Below are positions 50,573 to 59,311 of a stretch of 64,000 nucleotides of DNA, in pieces. This DNA comes from Faeciplasma sp964650705. Its GTDB lineage: Bacteria > Bacillota > Clostridia > Oscillospirales > Ruminococcaceae. Under the pieces are notes generated by a model. That model worked only from the letters and a program-made list of their open reading frames with translations, was not told where the DNA came from and did no database searches. Every line of letters starts with the position of its first letter. Positions within the stretch are counted from its first letter, which is position 1. The position numbers were made by a program, and so were the translations under genes. The stretch is taken from assembly GCA_964650705.1 (NCBI GenBank), contig CAZYUJ010000007.1, positions 1 to 64,000 on the forward strand. The letters run 5' to 3'.

Positions 50573-51928
50573 ATGATAAATTTAAGCGACATTTTGGAAA
50601 CGATCCGAATGATACAGGACGAATGCTTAGACATTCGCACCATCACCATGGGAATTTCTTTGCTCGACTGCATCGATCCCGATATCGATGTAGCTTGTGA
50701 AAAGGTATATAAAAAGATCACGACCTGCGCCAAGGACTTGGTGCGTGTAGGCGAGGAGATCGAGAAGGAATACGGAATTCCGATAATCAACAAGCGAATT
50801 TCGGTAACTCCCATTTCAATAATCTCAGCAGCCTGCAATCAAAGCCCCGTGAAGTTTGCACTCACGATGGATAAGGCGGCAGAAGCGGTCGGTGTCAACC
50901 TCATCGGCGGATATTCGGCACTTGTTCAAAAAGGCTTCTCCGCGGGTGATAAAGAGCTTATCGAATCCATCCCCGAGGCACTGAAGCTCACAAGCCGTGT
51001 GTGCTCGTCTGTTAATGTCGGCTCGACAAAGACGGGAATCAACCTTGATGCCTGCAAGCTTATGGGAAGGATCGTCAAAGAATGTGCTGAGGCAACGGTT
51101 GACTCGAATTGCTTCGGTGCGGCAAAGCTTGTTGTTTTTTGCAACGCTGTCGAGGATAACCCTTTTATGGCAGGAGCGTTTCACGGCGTAGGTGAGCCTG
51201 ACTGTATCATAAATGTCGGTGTTTCGGGCCCCGGTGTTGTAAGAGCTGCTTTGGCAAAGCGCCCCGATGCTGACATTAACGAAATCGCAGGAATTATCAA
51301 AACAACAGCATATAAGATCACAAGAGTCGGTCAGCTTGTAGGTGTGACAGCTTCCGAGCGATTGGGCGTACCGTTTGGGATCGTTGACCTTTCGCTTGCA
51401 CCTACTCCTGCAGTCGGAGACTCTGTTGCACATATCCTTGAAGAGATCGGACTTGAGCAGTGCGGTTGTCCGGGCACAACTGCAACTCTTGCGCTTTTGA
51501 ATGATGCCGTTAAAAAAGGCGGCGTAATGGCTTGTTCGTCTGTCGGCGGGCTTTCGGGCGCATTTATCCCCGTTTCCGAGGATGCGGGAATGATCGACGC
51601 CGCAAAGAGCGGTTGCTTGACCTTGGAAAAGCTTGAGGCTATGACTGCGGTTTGCTCGGTCGGACTTGATATGATAGTTGTTCCCGGTGACACTGCTGCT
51701 GACACCATTGCGGCACTTATCGCTGACGAAGCGGCGATCGGCATGGTCAACTCGAAGACGACCGCTGTAAGAGTTATTCCGGCGATAGGAATGGATGTCG
51801 GTGACGAGCTTGACTGGGGCGGACTTTTCGGCTGCGGCCCCGTTATGAAGATAAATACATATTCACCGTCCAAGTTCATCAGCCGCGGCGGACAGATCCC
51901 TGCACCGCTCCACAGCTTGAAGAACTAG
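50573..51928 (+). CDS. UPF0210/DUF711 family protein (PFL-like)
   Basis: 451 residues. Matches the UPF0210 family, structurally related to glycyl radical enzymes but without their glycyl loop: MINLSDILETIRMIQDECLDIRTITMGISLLDC (split), NLIGGYSALVQKGFS, GVGEPDCIINVGVSGPGVV and GVTASERLGVPFGIVDLSLAPTPAVGDSV. Function unknown; the constant pairing with an ACT-domain protein suggests amino-acid-linked regulation. ATG with AGAAAGG. Confidence 0.88.
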   Translation: MINLSDILETIRMIQDECLDIRTITMGISLLDCIDPDIDVACEKVYKKITTCAKDLVRVGEEIEKEYGIPIINKRISVTPISIISAACNQSPVKFALTMDKAAEAVGVNLIGGYSALVQKGFSAGDKELIESIPEALKLTSRVCSSVNVGSTKTGINLDACKLMGRIVKECAEATVDSNCFGAAKLVVFCNAVEDNPFMAGAFHGVGEPDCIINVGVSGPGVVRAALAKRPDADINEIAGIIKTTAYKITRVGQLVGVTASERLGVPFGIVDLSLAPTPAVGDSVAHILEEIGLEQCGCPGTTATLALLNDAVKKGGVMACSSVGGLSGAFIPVSEDAGMIDAAKSGCLTLEKLEAMTAVCSVGLDMIVVPGDTAADTIAALIADEAAIGMVNSKTTAVRVIPAIGMDVGDELDWGGLFGCGPVMKINTYSPSKFISRGGQIPAPLHSLKN

Positions 51929-51937
51929 ACAACGAAA

Positions 51938-51972
51938 AAAGCACTGAAGGACTTCGGTGCTTTTAATTTTGC
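51938..51972 (+). terminator. Terminator of the UPF0210 gene
   Basis: AAGCACTGAAG-gac-TTCGGTGCTT followed by TTAATTTTG. Confidence 0.8.
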
Positions 51973-52059
51973 GCTGAAACGGCTGTTAAAAGGTATCCGC
52001 CTTCGGCGGATGCATCTCATCGCGCCACTCGCCGCTTCGCAGCCACGGCGCGACACGTC

Positions 52060-52156
52060 GGGCGAAGCCCGAATGCGGCGCCGAAGGCGCCGCATTCAAG
52101 CCCAAGCCGCCTTCGGCGGCTTGGGCGCCCGCCTTAACGGCGGGCGGGCTTCGCCC
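52060..52156. repeat. Three-hairpin dispersed element, copy 4
   Basis: Perfect 11-bp arms GGGCGAAGCCC (52060-52070) and GGGCTTCGCCC (52146-52156). Hairpin 1 is GAATGCGGCGCC-gaa with a 12-bp complement (52071-52097), hairpin 2 GCCCAAGCCGCC-ttc with a 12-bp complement (52100-52126), hairpin 3 GCCCGCC-ttaac-GGCGGGC (52127-52145). After the right arm, TCACCGC follows, as in copy 1. It lies between two convergent genes. Confidence 0.9.
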
Positions 52157-52240
52157 TCACCGCCAAAGTCATCAGACCTTCGGGCAAACTGATGAAACAG
52201 ATAAAGGCTATTACACATTTGCGTGCAATAGCCTTGTTTG

Positions 52241-53461
52241 TTAATCTAACTTTTCCGTCAAACCTGCGGCAACCTGAGCGATATAGCTTGTATTCGCTTC
52301 TTCGCTTACAGCTATTAAGTGCTCAGCCATCTCGCGGGCAACTCTTGCTTGAGTAGCCTCGGTAGGGTGCCAGTCAGCGGCGTAGCCCTCATCAGATCGG
52401 ATCTGACCCAATTTAACACAGCTTATATTCGTGTCGCCCGTTTGGGCACTGTATTCATTGGTGGCAGTTTCCACAGCGTTATATAGGTCTGCTCCCATAA
52501 CGCCCAAGGCACAAACGATGTGAGCCTTCGGGTTTTTCTCTCTGACCAATTTTAAGAATTCGATATATTCATCCGTATAAGCCTTTGTCTTTTCGGCATC
52601 GCCCTTGACATATGAATTGTCGTTTGTTCCAAGGTTGATGACGACGATGTCGGGAACGAAGCTGTCGAAATCCCATTCAAGCTCGTTAACATTGGGATCG
52701 TTCGAGCTGTCCCACATCTTGCCCACTTGAGTGTATATCTTGGGAACGAGTCCCGAGGTGTTGATGCTGCCGTCACCTGTATATGCCGAGATGATGCCGT
52801 GTCCGCTGTATGAAACCAAGCTGTAATCAGCGCCCAAGATCTGTGCCGTCTTATAGCCATAAGCCTTCGTCGCATCCTCTGTCGAGGTCGAGAAGCTGTG
52901 GTTTCTGTCCTCATCATCAACGCCGTAGCCACAGGTGATGGAGTCGCCGATAAATTCGATCTTTAAAGCTCTTTCTTCAGAAGGTGCAATGGGCTTCAAG
53001 TCGGTGACGGTTATCGACTTGATGCCGAATATCGAGTTTGCGGATTCAGAGAGCTTTAAAAGCTTAACGGTGTTTTCACCTTCGGGAAGCTCGGCCTTAA
53101 CCGTCCTCTCGGCTTCGGTCATCATCTCGTCCAAAACACGCTCGCCGTTGACCCAAAGAGCATATCTTGCGGGATTATCGCTCGATCCGTTTGCGGAGTT
53201 GTCACCTATAAGAACGATCTCAAGTGATGTGCTGTTTGTCACAAATTCAATGCCCGCAGCAGATTGAACTATCCACAAAACGCCGTTTTCGTCTTGATAC
53301 GTTCTGCCGATGAGTTTAACTGTCTCGCTGTTTGCGCTGACAGTCCTTTTTGTGGGGCTTTCGGTTACTTTCATATTGTCATCTCCTTTATTTGTGCATC
53401 CTGCAAATGCAAGCAAAAGCGAGAGCGCAAGTATTATTATAATGAATCTATTGAGTTTCAT
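52241..53461 (-). CDS. SGNH esterase lipoprotein, CE2-type acetylxylan esterase
   Basis: 406 residues. Lipoprotein signal with LAFAGC (Cys22). An N-terminal beta-sandwich (about 45-165, GRTYQDENGVLWIVQSAAGIEF, ARYALWVNGERV) is followed by an SGNH hydrolase domain: IEFIGDSITCGYGV (nucleophile Ser), SYSGHGI, INLGTNDNSYV and DWHPTEATQ (catalytic Asp/His). That order is the carbohydrate esterase family 2 layout. It likely removes acetyl groups from xylan or mannan oligosaccharides at the cell surface. Divergent from the GH39 gene, with a shared control region. Confidence 0.82.
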   Translation of the reverse strand: MKLNRFIIIILALSLLLAFAGCTNKGDDNMKVTESPTKRTVSANSETVKLIGRTYQDENGVLWIVQSAAGIEFVTNSTSLEIVLIGDNSANGSSDNPARYALWVNGERVLDEMMTEAERTVKAELPEGENTVKLLKLSESANSIFGIKSITVTDLKPIAPSEERALKIEFIGDSITCGYGVDDEDRNHSFSTSTEDATKAYGYKTAQILGADYSLVSYSGHGIISAYTGDGSINTSGLVPKIYTQVGKMWDSSNDPNVNELEWDFDSFVPDIVVINLGTNDNSYVKGDAEKTKAYTDEYIEFLKLVREKNPKAHIVCALGVMGADLYNAVETATNEYSAQTGDTNISCVKLGQIRSDEGYAADWHPTEATQARVAREMAEHLIAVSEEANTSYIAQVAAGLTEKLD

Positions 53462-53485
53462 ATTTTCCGCCTGCCTTTCTTATTG

Positions 53486-53579
53486 ATTATACATTATCCT
53501 TGCGGAAAAGACAATATCTATTGCAAAACGGAAGAAAATCTTTTTTGTTATTGCATAGATATCACATGGCTGATATAAT
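53486..53579. promoter_or_regulatory. Divergent promoters with inverted operator half-sites
   Basis: Plus strand: TTGCAT (53551-53556), 17 bases, TATAAT (53574-53579) for the xylosidase. Minus strand: TTGTCT (53509-53514), 17 bases, TATAAT (53486-53491) for the esterase. The near-inverted half-sites ATATCTATTGCAA (53514-53526) and TTGCATAGATAT (53551-53562) abut one -35 box and cover the other, suggesting one regulator controls both genes. Confidence 0.6.
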
Positions 53580-53608
53580 TAAATCAACAACGAAACGGAG
53601 GGAACACT

Positions 53609-55138
53609 ATGAGCAAAATTATGTTAGATACGGGCAATTCGGTATTCTTCAAAAACAACGTTGATTACTGTGTCGGCACAGGCAGAATGGGACTTGCGCT
53701 TCACAAGGAATATCACGATCAGCTTGCCTATGTTCAAAAGGGCATCGGATTTAAGTATATCCGAGGTCATGGCCTTTTCTGTGATGATATGGCTATATAT
53801 CATGAGTACACTGACCGCGAGGGCAACACCGCCGTCGAATATAACTTCACATATCTGGACAGAGTGTTCGATGACTATCTTTCTTTGGGCATCCGTCCCT
53901 TCTTGGAGCTTGGCTTCATGCCCTATGCCATGAAATCACAAGAAAACTATATCTTCTATTGGAGAGGAAACACAAGCCCGCCGAAGGATTATCAGCTTTG
54001 GTGCGATATGGTCAAGGCGACACTTCGCCATCTTATCGACCGCTACGGTGAGGATGAGGTGCTCAACTGGCCCATCGAAGTCTGGAATGAACCGAACCTC
54101 GCCGGCTTCTGGTATAAGGCTGATATGGAGGAATACTTCAAGCTCTATACATATTCTGCGAATGCAGTTAAAGAGGTCGATGAAAGGCTTAAGGTCGGCG
54201 GCCCGGCGATCTGTGGCGGTGCCGATGAAAAGTGGATGAGAGGATTTTTGAACTATTGCCGTGAGAACAAGCCGCCTCTTGATTTCATCACCCGTCATCA
54301 CTATACAACTCACTTCCCGAAGCCCGAGGGACATTACGGTTATGCATCATTGATGGGCACCCGTGAAGCGCTCGACACGCTCAAAAACGTGCGAGCAATG
54401 GTGAACGAATATGATGAATTTAAGGATCTTCCTTTCTATATCACCGAGTTTAACACCTCATATATTCCCAACTGCCCGATGCATGACACCAACGAAAACG
54501 CAGTTGAGATCGCAAGAACGCTTTCCGAGATAGGCGACTATGTTGACGGCTATTCCTATTGGACTTTTGGAGACGTTTTTGAGGAGAACGGTGTGCCCCA
54601 TTCGCTCTTCCACGGCGGCTTCGGAATGCTTGCCGATAAGTGCATCCCCAAGCCGACCTATTGGACGTTTAAGTTCTTCAAGGATGTCAAGGGCGAATGT
54701 ATTTACAGAGGCGAAAACGCTGTTATCACCAAACAGACTGACGGCTCGCTCAAGGGCGTTTTGTGGAACGTGACAAGAGACTCGAAAACCGACAGCTTGG
54801 AGCTTGATTTCGAAACAGATCTCCCCAAGGGAGAATATGTACTCATCACCAAAACGGTCGATGAGGATTGTTGCAACCCTTTGAAGACTTGGCACGACAT
54901 GGGCGAAAAGAAGAGCCCGAAGGATGATGAGATCGAGCTTATCCGCTTAAGTGCAGATCCTTTGGTCAAGACCTCAGGAGTTGACGGAACAAAGCTTGAT
55001 TTCACCCTCGGCAAAAACGCAATGGTCTATTTCGAGCTAAAAGCCGCACCCATTCAGGGCGACAGAGGATATGACTATGACCGTGTCGCTATGGGCGAGA
55101 ACGCTTATGAAGTTGCGAATGGGTTAGAGAGTAAGTAA
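53609..55138 (+). CDS. xynB: GH39 beta-xylosidase
   Basis: 509 residues, no signal peptide, so intracellular. GH39 barrel with the acid/base Glu161 in EVWNEPNLAGFW, RHHYTTHFP, the nucleophile Glu280 in YITEFNTSY, and SYWTFGDVFEENG, followed by a small beta domain. It cleaves xylose from short xylo-oligosaccharides. ATG with ACGGAGG. It is paired with the divergent CE2-type esterase, a typical deacetylate-then-hydrolyse combination. Confidence 0.9.
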   Translation: MSKIMLDTGNSVFFKNNVDYCVGTGRMGLALHKEYHDQLAYVQKGIGFKYIRGHGLFCDDMAIYHEYTDREGNTAVEYNFTYLDRVFDDYLSLGIRPFLELGFMPYAMKSQENYIFYWRGNTSPPKDYQLWCDMVKATLRHLIDRYGEDEVLNWPIEVWNEPNLAGFWYKADMEEYFKLYTYSANAVKEVDERLKVGGPAICGGADEKWMRGFLNYCRENKPPLDFITRHHYTTHFPKPEGHYGYASLMGTREALDTLKNVRAMVNEYDEFKDLPFYITEFNTSYIPNCPMHDTNENAVEIARTLSEIGDYVDGYSYWTFGDVFEENGVPHSLFHGGFGMLADKCIPKPTYWTFKFFKDVKGECIYRGENAVITKQTDGSLKGVLWNVTRDSKTDSLELDFETDLPKGEYVLITKTVDEDCCNPLKTWHDMGEKKSPKDDEIELIRLSADPLVKTSGVDGTKLDFTLGKNAMVYFELKAAPIQGDRGYDYDRVAMGENAYEVANGLESK

Positions 55139-55152
55139 GCATATGCATAATT

Positions 55153-55179
55153 AAGCACGCCTTTTGGCGTGCTTTTTGT
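55153..55179 (+). terminator. Terminator of the GH39 gene
   Basis: AAGCACGCC-tttt-GGCGTGCTT followed by TTTG. Confidence 0.85.
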
Positions 55180-55199
55180 GTTTGATAGGTATCTGTGTC

Positions 55200-55569
55200 A
55201 TGTTTGCCCTCGATCCACCCATTTTCTTTTGCCGAAAAGAAAACGGGTGGAGCCCAAAAGAAACGGTCGGGGGATTTCGATCTCCCCCGAACCCCTTCAA
55301 ACGACGCAACGAGGGGCTCTGCCCCTCTTTGGATTCTCCCCGAAGCGGTGTCGCTTCGCGACAGATCCCCACCCCCTATCCCCCTCCCAAACGGGAGGGG
55401 GGAATTGCGAAAGGGGATAATATAAGAGGAACCCGTTCGGGGTTCCGAAAATTGAAAAATAACAAAAATTCGGGGCTGTGCCTCGAATTTTTCACATCTA
55501 TTGGCGCAGGGAGCAAACAGCGTTTGCTCCCGTGAGCGCGAGCGGAGCCAATGCAGGAGGGGATAACAT
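55200..55569. other. Intergenic region between GH39 and purL genes
   Basis: No gene supported; overlapping frames here are low-complexity and lack ribosome-binding sites. It holds CCCCTCCC-aaac-GGGAGGGG (near 55381), GGAGCAAAC-agc-GTTTGCTCC (near 55510) and the first of two direct repeats GGGGATAAtATAAGaGGAACCCGTTCGGGGTTCC (near 55413, lower case marking bases that differ); the second, near 55560, forms the purL terminator hairpin. Confidence 0.6.
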
Positions 55570-55596
55570 AAGGGGAACCCGTTCGGGGTTCCCCTT
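55570..55596 (-). terminator. Probable terminator of the pur operon
   Basis: AAGGGGAACCC-gttc-GGGGTTCCCCTT, a strong 11-12-bp stem five bases past the purL stop. The T-run is weak, so it may act mainly as a 3' end stabiliser. Confidence 0.6.
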
Positions 55597-55601
55597 ATGA
55601 G

Positions 55602-58600
55602 TTATTTAAAGTATTTCACCGCCGCTTCAAACATTCTGATGTCATACTCGCCGGGGACGTTTTTATAAAGTCCCTTGCCGATACGCTCAGAGTGTCCCAT
55701 CTTGCCGAATACTCTGCCGTCAGGGGAGGTAATACCCTCGATAGCGAACATCGAATCGTTGGGGTTGAAGTGAACGTCAGAGGTTGCATTGCCCGAAAGA
55801 TCAACATACTGTGTTGCGATCTGGCCGTTTTTAGCAAGCTCGCGGATAAGCTCTTCGCTTGCTATGAATCTGCCCTCACCGTGAGAGATCGGAACATTAT
55901 AGATATCGCCGACGTTTGTGAGGCTCAACCAAGGAGATTTGTTCGAAGCAACTCGTGTTCTGACGATCCTCGACTGGTGGCGAGCTATCGTGTTGAACGT
56001 AAGTGTGGGGCAGTTTTCATCTGTGTCGATGATCTTGCCATATGGCACAAGACCAAGCTTAATAAGTGCCTGGAAGCCGTTGCAGATACCGCACATCAAG
56101 CCGTCACGCTTCTCCAAGAGCTCCGTCACGCCTTCTTTAACAGCGGCGTTTCTGAAGAACGCTGTTATGAACTTGCCCGAGCCGTCGGGTTCGTCACCGC
56201 CCGAGAAGCCGCCGGGAATGAATATCATCTGTGCGTCCTTCAAAGAGGAAGCAAATTTATCAACACTTCTTGTGATTCCCTCAGCATTAAGGTTATTGAT
56301 AACGATGATCTCGGGCTCTGCGCCTGCATCACGAACAGCCTTTGCCGAGTCGAACTCACAGTTTGTGCCGGGGAATGCCGGGATCAAAACCTTGGGCTTG
56401 GCGACCTTGATAGCAGGAGAGGGATAGCTTTCAGCCTTATACTCAAAGTTTTGCATAGGTGTCTTTCTGTCGGGAATGTTACAGCTATAAACGCTTTCGA
56501 GCTTGTCCTCATAGATTCCCAAAAGCTCGTTCAGGCAAATGCTCTCATCACCCAAGGTGAGCTTGCCGTCCGAGGTCACTTCACCAATCACCCAAGCGTT
56601 CGGGACATCCTCGGTAACCTCCAAAAGGAATGTGCCATAGTTATAATAGAATACATCCTTAACGGTGATGTCGCTGTCATATTTGAAGCCCAAGCCGTTT
56701 CCGAAGCACATCTTCATAACCGCTTCGCCGATACCGCCCATGCCGGGAGTGTAGCAGGAAACCGCCTTGCCGCTTCTCAAAAGGGAAGTCACCTTATCAA
56801 AGAGCTTGATAAGCGATTCGGTAACGGGAAGATCATTTTCGTCATATTCGGGTCTTAAGAGAACGACCTTGTTGCCTGCCTTCTTAAATTCGTTGGAAAC
56901 GATGTCAGAGGTCTTTTCGGTCGTAACCGCAAAGGAAACGAGTGTAGGAGGAACGTCGAGATCCTCAAAAGTACCGCTCATCGAGTCCTTGCCGCCGATA
57001 GAGCCGATCCCAAGCTCCTTCTGAGCCTTGAATGCGCCTAAAAGCGCAGCCAAAGGCTTGCCCCAACGCTTGCCGTCCTTTCCGGGATGCTCAAAATATT
57101 CTTGGAACGTGAGGTAAACGTCCTCGAATTTAGCGCCCGTTGCAATAAGCTTGCAAACGGATTCTACAACAGCGTAATATGCGCCGTGATAGGGCGACTG
57201 CTCGGCAATAAACGGGTTATATCCCCAAGACATCAACGAACAGCAATCGGTGTGCTTCTTTTCAACCGATATCTTCTGAACCATTGCCTGAATAGGTGTG
57301 AGCTGATTTTTACCGCCGAAGGGCATCAAAACCGTTCCCGCGCCGATGGTGGAGTCAAATCTTTCGCTTAAGCCTCTCTTCGAGCAGATATTAAGGTCGT
57401 CAGCGATCCGCTTATAGTTTTCAACAAATCCGCCGGTGATGATCTCATCCTTAACGTCGGGCTTAGCGGGAGTTATTGTAATGTGCTTGTCAGCACCGTT
57501 TGAGTTGAGGAATTCACGGGAAAGATCAACGATCTTCTTGCCGTTCCATGTCATAACAAGTCTTGGCTCAGCCTGAATATCGGCAACCTTGCAAGCCTGC
57601 AAGTTTTCTTCCTTTGCAAGTGCCAAGAACTTGTCGATGTTCTCGCGCTCGATAACGACAGCCATTCTCTCCTGTGACTCGGAAATAGCGAGCTCTGTGC
57701 CGTCGAGGCCCTCATATTTTTTCGGAACAGCATTAAGGTCGATCAAAAGTCCGTCTGCAAGTTCACCGATGGCAACCGAAACGCCGCCTGCGCCAAAGTC
57801 GTTGCAGCGCTTGATCATCTTTGTGGCTTCGGGGTTTCTGAAAAGACGCTGAAGCTTTCTTTCTTCGGGAGCGTTGCCCTTCTGAACCTCTGCACCGCAG
57901 GTTTCAAGAGAGGTCAAGGTATGAGACTTTGAGGAGCCCGTTGCACCGCCGCAGCCGTCACGTCCTGTCGAGCCGCCCAAAAGGATGACAACGTCACCGG
58001 GATCGGGACATTCACGCCTTACGTTTTCAGCGGGAGCTGCCGCAATTACAGCACCGATCTCCATTCTCTTTGCGGCATAGCCGTCGTGATAGATCTCATC
58101 AACAATGCCCGTTGCAAGACCGATCTGGTTGCCGTAAGAGGAATATCCTGCCGCCGCAGTCGTAACGATAGTTCTTTGAGGGAGCTTGCCCTTGATGGTC
58201 TCGCTGACGGGCTTTAAGGGGTCAGCCGCGCCCGTTACACGCATAGCGCCATATACATAAGCTCTTCCCGAAAGGGGGTCACGGATAGCGCCGCCGATAC
58301 ATGTTGCCGCACCGCCGAAAGGCTCGATCTCAGTCGGGTGATTGTGTGTTTCATTCTTGAAAAGAAGGAGCCAGGGCTCGCTCACACCGTCAACCTCAAC
58401 GTCGATCTTAACTGTGCAAGCGTTGATCTCGTCCGATTCATCAAGCTTTTGGAGCTTGCCTTCTTTTTTGAGATACTTGACAGCAACGGTAGCAAGATCC
58501 ATCAAGCATATCGGCTTCTTGTCACCGACTTCCTTGCGGGTAGCGATATATTCTTCATAGGTTTTTTGCAAAAGCTCGTCCTCGAACTTAACGCCGTCAA

Positions 58601-59294
58601 TAACGGTCAGGAACGTTGTATGACGGCAGTGATCCGACCAATATGTATCGATCATTCGAATTTCGGTGATCGTTGGATCTCTGTCCTCGGACTTGAAATA
58701 GTTCTGACAAAAAGCGATGTCGTCAGCGTCCATAGCAAGGCCATAGTTCTTAACGAAAGCTTCAAGTCCCTCACGGTCAAGGCTTGTGAAGCCGTCAAGA
58801 GTTTCGACCTCTGTCGGGATGTCATATTTCATCTTCAATGTTTCGGGAAGCTCCAAAGAAGCTTCTCTTGCCTCGACGGGATTGATAACGTATTTCTTGA
58901 TCGAAGCGATATCCTCAGCCGAAAGTGTGCCCGAAAGGATATAGATCCTTGCGGTTCTTATCGTGGGTCTGTCGCCCTGTGAGATGATCTGGATACACTG
59001 TGCCGCCGAGTCTGCACGCTGGTCGAACTGACCGGGGAGATATTCGGTCGCAAAGATGATGTCGCTGTCCGAAGCCTTGATCTCTTCTGTTACGATATCA
59101 AGCTGAGGCTCAGAGAAAACGGTCTTCTTTGCATATTCAAAGAGCTCGCATGAAATATTTTCAGCGTCATATCTGTTTAAGATGCGGACGTTTTCAAGGG
59201 CTTCAATTCCCAAAAGCGTTCTTGCATCCGACAAAAGAGCGCGTGCTTCGTTTGCAAGCTCGCTCTTTTTCTCAACATAAACTCTATATACCAT
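55602..59294 (-). CDS. purL: Phosphoribosylformylglycinamidine synthase, large single-chain form
   Basis: 1230 residues from ATG at 59294, preferred because GAAAGGA lies 9 bases upstream; ATG at 59312, overlapping the purD stop, is possible. It converts FGAR to FGAM with ATP and glutamine. The synthase halves hold NETHNHPTEIEPFGGAATCIGG and GGKDSMSGTFEDL. The C-terminal glutaminase is intact: MCGICNGFQALIKLG (Cys) and ISHGEGRF (His/Glu region). The length fits the clostridial single-chain PurL. Last gene of the pur operon. Confidence 0.94.
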   Translation of the reverse strand: MVYRVYVEKKSELANEARALLSDARTLLGIEALENVRILNRYDAENISCELFEYAKKTVFSEPQLDIVTEEIKASDSDIIFATEYLPGQFDQRADSAAQCIQIISQGDRPTIRTARIYILSGTLSAEDIASIKKYVINPVEAREASLELPETLKMKYDIPTEVETLDGFTSLDREGLEAFVKNYGLAMDADDIAFCQNYFKSEDRDPTITEIRMIDTYWSDHCRHTTFLTVIDGVKFEDELLQKTYEEYIATRKEVGDKKPICLMDLATVAVKYLKKEGKLQKLDESDEINACTVKIDVEVDGVSEPWLLLFKNETHNHPTEIEPFGGAATCIGGAIRDPLSGRAYVYGAMRVTGAADPLKPVSETIKGKLPQRTIVTTAAAGYSSYGNQIGLATGIVDEIYHDGYAAKRMEIGAVIAAAPAENVRRECPDPGDVVILLGGSTGRDGCGGATGSSKSHTLTSLETCGAEVQKGNAPEERKLQRLFRNPEATKMIKRCNDFGAGGVSVAIGELADGLLIDLNAVPKKYEGLDGTELAISESQERMAVVIERENIDKFLALAKEENLQACKVADIQAEPRLVMTWNGKKIVDLSREFLNSNGADKHITITPAKPDVKDEIITGGFVENYKRIADDLNICSKRGLSERFDSTIGAGTVLMPFGGKNQLTPIQAMVQKISVEKKHTDCCSLMSWGYNPFIAEQSPYHGAYYAVVESVCKLIATGAKFEDVYLTFQEYFEHPGKDGKRWGKPLAALLGAFKAQKELGIGSIGGKDSMSGTFEDLDVPPTLVSFAVTTEKTSDIVSNEFKKAGNKVVLLRPEYDENDLPVTESLIKLFDKVTSLLRSGKAVSCYTPGMGGIGEAVMKMCFGNGLGFKYDSDITVKDVFYYNYGTFLLEVTEDVPNAWVIGEVTSDGKLTLGDESICLNELLGIYEDKLESVYSCNIPDRKTPMQNFEYKAESYPSPAIKVAKPKVLIPAFPGTNCEFDSAKAVRDAGAEPEIIVINNLNAEGITRSVDKFASSLKDAQMIFIPGGFSGGDEPDGSGKFITAFFRNAAVKEGVTELLEKRDGLMCGICNGFQALIKLGLVPYGKIIDTDENCPTLTFNTIARHQSRIVRTRVASNKSPWLSLTNVGDIYNVPISHGEGRFIASEELIRELAKNGQIATQYVDLSGNATSDVHFNPNDSMFAIEGITSPDGRVFGKMGHSERIGKGLYKNVPGEYDIRMFEAAVKYFK

Positions 59295-59311
59295 GTCGAT
59301 CTGTCCTTTCA

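Noticed and set aside
55164..55535. 123-residue plus-strand frame after the xylosidase gene
   Set aside because: Low-complexity translation of GC-rich repeats downstream of a terminator, with no ribosome-binding site or family match.
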